Position numbers and translations under genes: made by a program. From the NCBI GenBank assembly GCA_963788505.1, contig CAWBGY010000005.1:1178001-1242000 (forward strand): 64,000 nucleotides of DNA, given 5' to 3'. Each line of letters opens with the position of its first letter. The stretch's first letter is position 1. The notes beneath the pieces are model-generated. The model had not been told where the DNA came from. It was given only the letters and a program-made list of their open reading frames with translations, and ran no database searches. The DNA comes from JAIQFF01 sp963788505 (GTDB lineage Bacteria; Acidobacteriota; Terriglobia; Terriglobales; Acidobacteriaceae). Positions 54,275-62,236 of this stretch are shown here, piece after piece.

Positions 54275-57200
54275 CTAGCGCACGACTAAGGTAAGTGAGG
54301 TTGCCTGCACTGCGGAACCGGAAGTCGCCGTGACGGTCAGAGTATATGTTCCCGCGGGAGTTCCATGCGGATTGGGATTTGTACCACCTCCGCCGGCAAT
54401 ACTCCCTCCTCCGCAGGAGGCCATGAGCAACAACAGCGCGAGGGGTGCGAGCCGGAGATATCGCCGAGCCGACCGCATCGGTGCGCGGCCTCGGGGCAGA
54501 ACTGCGATCCCGAGCATGGCTGCGGCGAAAGTCCACGACCAGGGTGCGGGAGAAGAAATCGGCGGATGAAGCGCCCCAACAGTGCGCGCAGTCGTGCTAA
54601 CGTTGACGCCAAAAGTTGTGGGCACGGTCGAACTAAACGCCTGGTTGGCCGGCACCATACAATTTGCGCTGGTCGGTGCACCGGTACAAGTCAAAGTAGC
54701 CGTCCCGCCCATCCCTGCTCCTCCGATGGAGAGAGTGTAGCCAGCGGTTTGTCCGGCGGTTACGGTGACCGAACTTGCGCCTCCGGAGGGCAGGCCGAGA
54801 CCCAGGGTCGGATTGATGGCGGCAGTATAAGTGTAGCCGTTCGCTAGAGTGCCGCTTTGATTATCGGTGTTTGTGACCGCCACGCTGACTGCGCCTGCGG
54901 CGTGGGCCGGGGTCGTCGCTGTAATTGACGTGCTGCTTACAACGGTCACACCTGTCACAGCCGTCCCGCCCACCTTCACGGTCGCTCCCGCAAGGAAGCC
55001 CGTGCCCGTGATTGTCACTCTCGTTCCACCATTTGCCGTTCCGGAGTTGGGCGTGATCGCAGTCACCGTGGGCGCCGGGTTGACGACCGTATAGGTATAG
55101 CCGTTAGACAATGTGCCACTCTGGGCATCCGTGTTAGTGACCATCACGCTGGCTGCGCCAGCCGCGTGGGCCGCGGTCGTCGCGGTAATTGACATGCTGC
55201 TGACAACGGTCACACCCGTCGCCGCCGTCCCGCCCACCTTCACGGTCGCTCCCGCAAGGAAGCCCGTGCCCGTGATTGTCACTCTCGTTCCACCGTTTGC
55301 CGTTCCAGAGTTGGGCGCGATCGCGGTCACCGTGGGCGCCGGTGCGGAGACGGAGCCGCTGAACTGGACAAATTTCGCCACCGAAGGCACACCACTGCCG
55401 TTGACCAGGAAGAGCATGTAATATCCGGGCGGGGCAAGGTTCGAGTTCGAGGGTGCTTGCAAACTCAGGGAACCCGCTGACGCGGTAAACGAAAGCGGAA
55501 TGTAGCGCTGGTTCTGATTGAAAGCGTGGGTGACCGAACCCAGGCGCAACAAGGCTACCGAAGAAATATTCGCCGCATCCGGCGTCTGCACCGTGAATTG
55601 CGCGGCATAGGCCAGCGAACTCGGAGCCGAAGTTATGGTCGGGCGCGAGCCCTTGAACAAGTAGGGAGGCGAATAGATCTCGGCGTTCAGCTGATCGATG
55701 CTGCCGGCCCCGTATTCGCCGCTGCCCCCCACCAACACACGGCCATCCGGCAGCAGCAGAGCAGTCGAGTGGTACACCCGGGCCACCTGCATGGAGGCCA
55801 GGGTGGTGAATTCCTCCGTGGCTGGCGACCACATTTCCGCCGCATAAACCGCGGTGGACTGATCGTACTCATTGGTCGTCTCTTCCCCGCCGGTCACCAG
55901 GACGTTGCCATCCGGCAGAGAAGTCATGTTGTGATAGGTGCGTGGGAATCCCATGTTGCCGATGGCGCGCCAGGCGGGAGAGCTTTGTGTCATGTCCAGA
56001 ATGTAGGCGGTGGCCGCCGAATTCTTGTACGGTGGGTCGGAATTGCCCGAAGTGCCGGTTTTCAGAATTTTGCCAGGCCGGTACATCACCGCGCTCCCGG
56101 CATCCAGCACCGTGGGATCGATCGTGGTCCAGGTTTGGGTGCTGATATCCAGCGCCCGGGTGGGTACGGGCAGTTCATACGATCCCGTATTCAGTACGCG
56201 CCCATCGGGCAGCACGAACATGTGCGGATAAATCGGAAGGTTCAAAGCGGCGCCACTCAGTTGGGTCCAGGAGTTCGAGGTGGGATCGTAGATCTCGGGA
56301 ACAGTGGCGTTACACCCTTCACAGTTGATGGCGCCCGAAGTGACCAGCATCCGGCCATCCGGCAGTGCGGTCACGGTCGGATACCAGCGCGCAAACGACA
56401 TCGCAGCCGTCGACGACCAGGTTGACGTTGTCGGGTTAAATATCGTCCCATTCGTGATGCCGTGATAGTCAACCATGTTGTGCCCACCGGCGATGAACAC
56501 TCTCCCGTCCGGGAGCAGACCGTGTCCGGAGCAGAAAAGATCGGCGCCGGCGAATGACGTGTTTTGGAACGTGTTGGTGCTCGGATCCCAGATCGTTGCC
56601 TCCGTGGTGTTGTCGGTGGAATCGTGTCCATAGGCCAGCACCTTACCCGTAGGCATGAGGGTCACATGAATCGGCAGAATCGGCCAAGGCGTCACTGAAC
56701 CCCACTGACCCACGACCGAAGGGTCCGAAGCTGGAGGAGCCGCGGCAGCCCCCCTTAAAGCGACCGACTGCATGATCCATTTGCCGTTGTTCACGGGCGC
56801 GGTTGCTGTGTAGGCGCCGGTTGCGGTCACGATCTGATCTTCCGCAATGTCTCCATCCGGGTTGGTTATGACGCGGGACAGAAAACCATTGCCGCTATTG
56901 GTGGTGGTGGTGCTGACGTAATCAGCACCGAAGATCAGATCGTAAGCATGGCTGTTCGTGACCGGCCCTGAGTTGCCGGTCGCACCGGTCCCGATGGCCG
57001 CCGCCGTGGCATCCACGGGCGACGCAGGGTCGAGACCGCGATACTCGAGAATGCGGAGATCCGCGAACGGCACGGCAGTGTTGAAAGTCACTGTCACCGT
57101 GTTCGCTCCTGCCGCGGCGGCGACAATGTTCCGCCCAACATAAACGATCTGAGTCGCAAATCCTGCCTGAACCGTGGGTCCCACGACGGCGGTGTAAGTG

Positions 57201-57454
57201 TTCCCGTTGGTATCCGTCACCGACGTTACCGATGAACTGCTATCGTTCCAGCCGATGGCCACAACGTTGGTATCGCCCGCCGTCTGTGCCCCGACATAAG
57301 TTGCCGATACAGACGATTGAGCGCTCGACGGCACCGCGCTGCTGACCTGGACAAACGCGATGGCCTGGGCCCACCCCGTGGAAGAGAAAACGCCGAGGAT
57401 TAAGAAGAGCCCTAAGACAGTCCGAACGACGAATGCTGGGACACTACGGGACAT
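54275..57454 (-). CDS. secreted galactose-oxidase-like (AA5) copper-radical oxidase with TIG domains (oxidase 3)
   Basis: 1,059-aa exported protein. ATG 57454 opens a signal peptide (VRTVLGLFLILGVFSSTGWAQ) and sits about 45 nt after a good promoter; the longer frame from 57493 would be nearly leaderless. Order: module A (about 30-235), AA5 propeller and DUF1929 (about 245-700; Cys in DLFCSGHG, Tyr in FARWYPT, Tyr-His in ARVYHS, His in THAFNQNQ), two TIG domains (about 705-870), an Ig-like domain, then a two-helix tail with ASCGGGS and GTPAGTYTLTV. It is closely related to oxidase 1 in the catalytic part. Confidence 0.85.
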   Translation of the reverse strand: MSRSVPAFVVRTVLGLFLILGVFSSTGWAQAIAFVQVSSAVPSSAQSSVSATYVGAQTAGDTNVVAIGWNDSSSSVTSVTDTNGNTYTAVVGPTVQAGFATQIVYVGRNIVAAAAGANTVTVTFNTAVPFADLRILEYRGLDPASPVDATAAAIGTGATGNSGPVTNSHAYDLIFGADYVSTTTTNSGNGFLSRVITNPDGDIAEDQIVTATGAYTATAPVNNGKWIMQSVALRGAAAAPPASDPSVVGQWGSVTPWPILPIHVTLMPTGKVLAYGHDSTDNTTEATIWDPSTNTFQNTSFAGADLFCSGHGLLPDGRVFIAGGHNMVDYHGITNGTIFNPTTSTWSSTAAMSFARWYPTVTALPDGRMLVTSGAINCEGCNATVPEIYDPTSNSWTQLSGAALNLPIYPHMFVLPDGRVLNTGSYELPVPTRALDISTQTWTTIDPTVLDAGSAVMYRPGKILKTGTSGNSDPPYKNSAATAYILDMTQSSPAWRAIGNMGFPRTYHNMTSLPDGNVLVTGGEETTNEYDQSTAVYAAEMWSPATEEFTTLASMQVARVYHSTALLLPDGRVLVGGSGEYGAGSIDQLNAEIYSPPYLFKGSRPTITSAPSSLAYAAQFTVQTPDAANISSVALLRLGSVTHAFNQNQRYIPLSFTASAGSLSLQAPSNSNLAPPGYYMLFLVNGSGVPSVAKFVQFSGSVSAPAPTVTAIAPNSGTANGGTRVTITGTGFLAGATVKVGGTAATGVTVVSSMSITATTAAHAAGAASVMVTNTDAQSGTLSNGYTYTVVNPAPTVTAITPNSGTANGGTRVTITGTGFLAGATVKVGGTAVTGVTVVSSTSITATTPAHAAGAVSVAVTNTDNQSGTLANGYTYTAAINPTLGLGLPSGGASSVTVTAGQTAGYTLSIGGAGMGGTATLTCTGAPTSANCMVPANQAFSSTVPTTFGVNVSTTARTVGALHPPISSPAPWSWTFAAAMLGIAVLPRGRAPMRSARRYLRLAPLALLLLMASCGGGSIAGGGGTNPNPHGTPAGTYTLTVTATSGSAVQATSLTLVVR
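54860..55360 (-). repeat. tandem TIG-domain repeat (246-bp unit)
   Basis: Two nearly identical consecutive segments at a 246-bp offset encode the two IPT/TIG domains of oxidase 3 (each starting near PAPTVTAI-PNSGTANGGTR). The high DNA identity indicates a recent in-frame duplication. Confidence 0.8.
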
Positions 57455-57504
57455 AGATTTACAGTTGGGGAGAGGGTGTCCATAGGACGACATTGAACAT
57501 CAAA

Positions 57505-57533
57505 ATGTTAGTTGAATTTGACAAATTGGTCAA
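57505..57533 (-). promoter_or_regulatory. promoter of oxidase 3 gene, overlapped by palindrome
   Basis: On the minus strand: -35 TTGACC (57533-57528), exactly 17 nt, -10 TAACAT (57510-57505), transcription start near 57498. The -35 box lies in a near-palindrome TTGAC-A-AATT-G-GTCAA (57518-57533), which could be a repressor site. Confidence 0.55.
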
Positions 57534-58131
57534 TCGATTTCGTCCAACTCATGGGCAATAAATCTGCATAGTTGATGCTTTTTTTTACCACTTCTGCTCC
57601 CTTGTAAATTTGGCTTCTTTGGTGCGGCTGGTAGACGATCTAAAAATCACCGCCCGATATTTTCCAACACTTGCCGCGACCAAAAGTTGCGGCCAAATAC
57701 GCTGTGTTTAGCGAATATCTTGCCTGTGGTTACCGTAAGCGTATTCCCTTGATGAACGGGCCTTTGCGTCAAGAGGAAAATATCTCTCGTTTGCGGCGGA
57801 CTCCGCGGGGTGCGAAAGGGAGCAGGGACACAAGATTGGTACGAATGTTCCTCCGCTGTCGCAGAGTAATGACCTCGAATCTTGTGCCGGTGAGTTTTTG
57901 CTCTGCGGGCAAATCCGAATCTTGGGCCGGACGCGGAGGCGATCGGAAATCGGGCAAGCCTGAAATGCTCACGGCATGACTCGCCCGCCGGGAACCGCCT
58001 GAACGAATTTTGCGCGTAGTATATTGACTTGATGTCGCGCGACGAAACGGGCTTTGCGGGCCGCTCATCTCCAGCAGGAAGCTGGCTGTCGTGGACGAAG
58101 TCTTTGGGAAACGCGTCAAGGTTTACTGGCC
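57534..58131. other. gene-poor intergenic region
   Basis: About 600 bp, AT-rich at the left end. Short frames on both strands (near 57671-57979 and 57769-58119) have no ribosome site and no recognisable product. The right end, around 58089-58100, matches sequence just upstream of the GT2 at 44080 and belongs to the same duplicated locus as the relic that follows. Confidence 0.4.
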
Positions 58132-58257
58132 ATGAGCAGGACAGCGCCGGTCATCATGCCGGTCTCCAACGAGCGCCGTACTCTGCACGTGGTTGTGGGG
58201 CGGGTTCTGAAATACTCGATCCAGGAACGAAGGCAATGCCCCTCGACCGACCAGTGA
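58132..58257 (+). pseudogene. internally deleted relic of a DPM-type GT2 gene
   Basis: A 41-codon frame that reads VIMPVSNERRTLHVVVGRVL, matching the first 24 residues of the GT2 at 44080 (VIMPVYNERNTLRVVVERVL). It then jumps to KYSIQERRQ, matching the C-terminal LLKYSMKERA of the same protein. About 210 central codons, including the whole catalytic core, are gone. The joint falls at a short CTG-containing microhomology. It overlaps the start of the intact GT2 that follows. Confidence 0.75.
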
Positions 58258-59006
58258 CGCGCGACGAAACCCGACCGAGCTACAGCATCATCATTCCCGC
58301 TTATAACGAAAACGCGCGCGTCGGCGCCACGCTGGAGAAAGTGCTGGCCTACGTTGCCGAGCGGAGATGGGATGCTGAGATCATTGCAGTGGACGACGGC
58401 TCGCGCGATAACACGGCGGAGATTATCCGCAGTTACGCGGAGAAGGACCCGCGCTTGCGGCTGACGCAGAATCCGCGTAACCGCGGCAAGGGTTACAGCG
58501 TGCGCAACGGGATGCTGCAGGCGCGCGGTGAACTGTTGCTATTCAGCGATGCCGATCTTTCTTCTCCCATCGAGGAAGCGGACAAGCTGTTTGCCGCAAT
58601 CGCAGGAGGCGCGGACATTGCCATTGGATCGCGTTGGCTGCGGAGCGACCTGCAAACTGAACGCCAGCCGCTCTATCGCCAGCTATTCGGGCGCATTTTC
58701 AATCTGCTGTTGCGCATTACACTGGGTCTGCGCTTCAAAGATACCCAGTGCGGATTCAAAGCGTTCAGTCGGCGGGCCGCGAAGGCAATTTTCCCGCTGC
58801 AAACCATTGAACGTTGGGGGTTTGACCCGGAACTCCTTTACCTGGCCCGGAAGTTTGGCTTCAAGGTCGTGGAAGTCCCGGTGGAATGGGCCCACAGCGG
58901 AGGCACTCGCATCAATCCGTTGCGGGACGGAACCAGGATGTTTGCCGAGATGCTCAAGATTCGCTGGAACGGACTGAGTGGAAAATATGACGGCGCAGCG
59001 GAATAG
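58236..59006 (+). CDS. DPM1/ALG5-like GT2 glycosyltransferase
   Basis: 256-aa GT-A transferase. ATG 58236 (AAGG just upstream) gives the normal N-terminus before SIIIPAYNENARVGATLEKVL; the longer frame from 58029 runs through the GT2 relic. Motifs are VDDGSRDNT, FSDADLSSP, GSRWLRS, and FKDTQCGFKAFSRRAA with WGFDPELLYLARKFG. It has the dolichyl-phosphate beta-glucosyltransferase layout. It probably charges a polyprenyl phosphate with a hexose for periplasmic transferases. Confidence 0.88.
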   Translation: MPLDRPVTRDETRPSYSIIIPAYNENARVGATLEKVLAYVAERRWDAEIIAVDDGSRDNTAEIIRSYAEKDPRLRLTQNPRNRGKGYSVRNGMLQARGELLLFSDADLSSPIEEADKLFAAIAGGADIAIGSRWLRSDLQTERQPLYRQLFGRIFNLLLRITLGLRFKDTQCGFKAFSRRAAKAIFPLQTIERWGFDPELLYLARKFGFKVVEVPVEWAHSGGTRINPLRDGTRMFAEMLKIRWNGLSGKYDGAAE

Positions 59007-59750
59007 TGGTTGCGGTCAGGCCAACTCAGCGCCGCAGGACACCCTTACACCAGCATGAATTGACTTCAAACCGCTAGAGATCTTTCGACGTCGAGCGCGG
59101 CTGATGCGGACAGGTTGCGCAATCGAACTCCTGCTCATCCCTCCTCGCCCCCTTCGCCAGCTCCAACCCCTTCGTCCACTCCACTTCCTTTAGTTTTCCT
59201 CTCTCCTGTCGCGGCAGGTGCTCATGGATTGACACGAGGGGGCAAACTTTCCACCGGGATTCCGGGAACCGCCTTGCCAGAGACTCGTCGAAGGGCTTCA
59301 GCCGTATACCGCTTTTCTCGAGGACAGGATGCAAATGCGGAGACGGGATTGGCCGGGAAAAAATTATGGCCTGTGGAAAACTTTAAGGTTTAAATTTTGC
59401 TACACTATGCGCGCCGCTTCTTCGTCTGCAACTTTAACTCTCGCCCTAAGCCCCCAGTGGGGACTTGGGAAGCATTGTCGCAGTTTTGCCTCAGCAGTTC
59501 AGGGCTTTGCCACGTCCTTCCGTAACAGGGGACTACGACGGTACGGTGTTACTTTCAGTTTAGGAAGTAACGAACGTGCTATTTACCGACTTTTTGGGTA
59601 GATGCGCCGTTGGGGATTGAGCCAGGACGCCGAGAGGAAATCTTCAGAGTTCAGCAATCTGAAATTTGATGTTCTTTGGGCCCCTGCAGTTTCTCTGGCC
59701 AACAAGGGATTTGTCCGTGGGTCCCTATCCCCGATACAAAAGGAAATTTC
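59007..59750 (+). other. intergenic region with long structured leader of the GH16 gene
   Basis: 744 bp with no convincing gene. The left part has short frames without a product. From about 59413 it would be a 340-nt transcribed leader. That contains a GC-rich hairpin at 59444-59469 (CCC-AAG-CCCC pairing with GGGG-CTT-GGG) and a second hairpin GTTACTT (59548-59554) / AAGTAAC (59565-59571). I do not recognise a known riboswitch class. Confidence 0.45.
59398..59406 (+). promoter_or_regulatory. candidate extended -10 promoter of the GH16 gene
   Basis: TGC-TACACT: an extended -10 element preceded by an AT-rich stretch (TTTAAATTT). No good -35 is visible. It would start transcription near 59413, far upstream of the ATG at 59751. 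Confidence 0.35.
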
Positions 59751-60885
59751 ATGCTGAGGATCAGTGTTTTGGTGTTGGCCGTCCTTTTCCTGGTAGGGTG
59801 TGGCGGAGGAAACATGCCGTTTACTCCACCTCATAGCGGGTCGTCGGGTGGCACTGGCTCGAGTAGTGGATCTTCAGGTAGCGGAACTTCCAGCAGCGGA
59901 TCGTCCGGGAGCAGTGGATCGTCGGGGAGTGGCACTTCCAGCAGCGGTTCCTCCGGCAGCAGCGGGTCTTCGGGCAGCAGCGGTTCTTCCGGCAGCAGCG
60001 GTTCTTCCGGCAGCAGCGGTTCCTCCGGCAGCAGCGGTTCCTCCGGCAGCAGCGGTTCCTCCGGCAGCAGCGGTTCCTCCGGCAGCAGCGGTTCCTCCGG
60101 CAGCAGCGGCTCCTCCGGCAGCAGCGGTTCCTCCGGCAGCAGCGGTTCCTCCGGCAGCAGCGGTTCCTCCGGCAGCAGCGGTTCCTCCGGCAGCAGCGGT
60201 TCCTCCGGCAGCAGCGGTCTCCTCCGGCAGCAGCGGCTCCTCCGGCGCTCCGTCCGGGGTGACGGGCCCAAGCACATTCACATTTTCGGGGTACACATGG
60301 GGAACGGATGGCGGTACCGCGCCTCCGGTCGGCAACGTGAACGGCAACGTGGGCACGTTCGATCCCAACAACGTGACGGTTGGGTCCGAGCTTGTCCTGT
60401 CGCTCACCCAAACTCAGAACGGTAGCCAAATCAATTCCAGCGGGTCGGAGGTCATCACCAAACAGACCTTCACCTACGGCACATTCGAGTTCACGTCCAG
60501 GGTGTCGGAAGCTCTTTCGGGTTCCGATGCCGGCGGATTCCTGTACGCCTCGAACTCCGCAACCGAAATCGATATGGAGCAGGTGGGCAATAAGCCCGAC
60601 GCCGTGGACTGTACCAATTGGAAGGGCTTGTCAAACTTCCAGGACACCCAGGTTTTTGGGTTTGACCAGACCAATAGCCATGATTTTAAGATTGTCTGGC
60701 AGCCCAGCTATGTGGATTGGTACGTGGATGGCCAACTGGTAGTCCACCATACGCAGGCGGTGCCTAGTGCGCCGGCTTACTTCCTGTTCAATATTTGGGG
60801 CACGAACGACTCATCATGGGGAGGCACGGCCACGATTGGGCCGACGCGGTACATATACATCAGCAACTTCAGCTACACACCCTAG
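59751..60885 (+). pseudogene. GH16 glycoside hydrolase lipoprotein, frameshifted in the Gly-Ser linker
   Basis: ATG 59751 has AAGGA 7 nt upstream and opens a lipoprotein signal (MLRISVLVLAVLFLVGCGGG). A long Gly-Ser repeat linker follows. The catalytic GH16 domain (FTFSGYTWGT, the signature TEIDMEQVGN, FKIVWQPSYVDWYVDG, ending RYIYISNFSY) is in the +1 frame. The linker unit GGTTCCTCCGG becomes GGTCTCCTCCGG near 60217-60223, one extra base, which breaks the frame. The downstream frame remains open and well conserved, so this is a fresh mutation, a switch or a sequencing error. An intact version would be a surface endo-glucanase-type enzyme of about 378 aa. Confidence 0.8.
59944..60245 (+). repeat. 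18-bp tandem repeat coding for Gly-Ser-Ser linker
   Basis: About 16 near-perfect copies of an 18-nt unit (GGTTCCTCCGGCAGCAGC) encoding GSSGSS. The left copies are slightly degenerate (TTCTTCCGG). One copy near 60217 has a single-base insertion. Unit changes preserve the frame; the insertion does not. Confidence 0.92.
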
Positions 60886-60923
60886 AAGCGCGACGTGTCT
60901 AGGGTTTTGCGGCGGCATTTCGA

Positions 60924-60952
60924 AAGGGTGCGATTGAATCGCACCCTTTTTT
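60924..60952 (+). terminator. rho-independent terminator
   Basis: 10-bp stem AAGGGTGCGA (60924-60933) / TCGCACCCTT (60939-60948) with a 5-nt loop and a run of T. It is 39 nt after the GH16 stop. Confidence 0.9.
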
Positions 60953-61269
60953 ATGCGGCTCAATCCCTGGCTGCGCATCCGACCCGGGGACCCGGCCTAC
61001 GGCAAACCCAGAGCCAATGAAGGCCGCGATCGGGTGAGGCAGGAGCGATTTGGCGAAGGATGGTCTGGCGTTCACTTCATTTTCCTGCGAGCGGAGTAAG
61101 AGGGCCTTCTTCAACTACATCGATGGTGATGGCGTTCTGCGAATTCTGAGAATGAGTAAACGAATCAGTTGTCAGTGGACGGTTCTCAGTTCCCAGTTAA
61201 GGATGGGTTGGTAACCCGGGTCCGCACGGCCAATGACCTTCGTACTCAGGCGGGGCTTGAGAATGACCG

Positions 61270-61275
61270 TATAAT
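61270..61275 (+). promoter_or_regulatory. -10 element upstream of prepilin peptidase
   Basis: Perfect TATAAT, about 38 nt before the GTG at 61313; no recognisable -35. It lies inside the longer open frame and so argues for the shorter protein start. Confidence 0.4.
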
Positions 61276-61312
61276 CAGTGTAAATCGGAAGGAATTTGCG
61301 CAAAGGATAAGG

Positions 61313-62236
61313 GTGGACCCTGTTCTGGCATCGGCGATTTTCGTCCTCGGGCTGGCCTTCGGCAGCTTTCTGAATGTGTGTATCTACCGCCTGCCGCGAG
61401 ACTTATCCGTGGTGCGACCCCGTTCGGCGTGCCCTGGGTGCGGGAATCTTATCCGTGCCTACGACAACATACCGGTCTTGAGCTGGCTCATCTTGCGCGG
61501 CCACTGCCGCAACTGCAAAACCTATATTTCGGCGCGCTACCTGGCCGTGGAAGTCCTGACCGGGGCGATTTTTTTGGCCTGTTACGCGAACTTCGGCGCC
61601 AGCCTGGCGACACTCAAATACTGCGCGTTCGGATTCCTGCTGCTGGGCCTGATCTTTACCGATGCTGAAACCCAGCTTCTGCCGGACAAGATGACTTTGC
61701 CAGGGCTGGCCCTGGGGCTGGCCTTCAGCCTGGTGGTTCCGGTCAATGATCTGGCTTCGCAACTTTTACCTGGCCTGGTGTCTCTGCCGGTGAGCTCCGA
61801 CGTTACCTGGCATCTGCTTTCGCTGCTTGACGCCGTGATGGGCGCAATCGTGGGCGCCTCGTTCATTTATGGCGCCGGCGCCATCTACCTGCGGGCGCGG
61901 GGCGTGGAAGGCATGGGATTTGGCGATGTGAAACTGATGGCCATGGTAGGCGCGTTTCTCGGCGTCAAACTGACCATCTTCACTTTGTTTTCCGCCTCGA
62001 TCGCGGGATCGCTGTTTGGCGTGTCGACGGTATTGGCGGTGTGGATCAAGCGCACGCGCCGGCGTATGAAGCGCCATCATGAGCCCGCGCGGGAGGCACG
62101 ACGGCGGGCCTGGGAATCAGCCGCGATTGCGCTTCGCCGCCATCAAATGCCGTTTGGCGTCTTTCTCGGCAGCATGGCCATGGTGGCTTTCTTCTATGGC
62201 AACGGCTTCCTGCGGTGGTATTGGGGGCTATTGTGA
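61313..62236 (+). CDS. pilD: type IV prepilin peptidase / methyltransferase (A24 family)
   Basis: 307-aa polytopic inner-membrane protease. GTG 61313 has AAGGA 5 nt upstream and starts just before the first TM (LASAIFVLGLAFGSFLNVCIYRLP). Two CxxC pairs (CPGCGN, CRNCK) mark the zinc-binding N-methyltransferase part. The aspartyl-protease residues are in FTDAETQLLPD and MGFGDVKLMAMVG. It cleaves and N-methylates type IV pilins or pseudopilins. An unusual basic, soluble insert (IKRTRRRMKRHHEPAREARRR) separates the last two TMs. No pilin gene is in view. Confidence 0.92.
   Translation: MDPVLASAIFVLGLAFGSFLNVCIYRLPRDLSVVRPRSACPGCGNLIRAYDNIPVLSWLILRGHCRNCKTYISARYLAVEVLTGAIFLACYANFGASLATLKYCAFGFLLLGLIFTDAETQLLPDKMTLPGLALGLAFSLVVPVNDLASQLLPGLVSLPVSSDVTWHLLSLLDAVMGAIVGASFIYGAGAIYLRARGVEGMGFGDVKLMAMVGAFLGVKLTIFTLFSASIAGSLFGVSTVLAVWIKRTRRRMKRHHEPAREARRRAWESAAIALRRHQMPFGVFLGSMAMVAFFYGNGFLRWYWGLL

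Noticed and set aside
57620..57660. tRNA-like stretch with GGTAGA
   Set aside because: No cloverleaf with paired acceptor, anticodon and T arms could be drawn.
57671..58119. Overlapping ~100-codon frames on both strands
   Set aside because: No product, no ribosome site, conflicting strands in AT-rich flank.
58029..58235. N-terminal extension of the GT2 at 58236
   Set aside because: It translates the deleted GT2 relic out of frame and has no homology to GT2 N-termini.
59074..59334. 86-codon minus-strand frame with a CATCPH-type Cys pair
   Set aside because: No ribosome site, no recognisable family, and basic low-complexity ends; kept as non-coding.
59944..60245. CRISPR-like regular repeat array
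   Set aside because: Units of 18 bp are contiguous without spacers and encode Gly-Ser-Ser in frame; it is a protein linker repeat.
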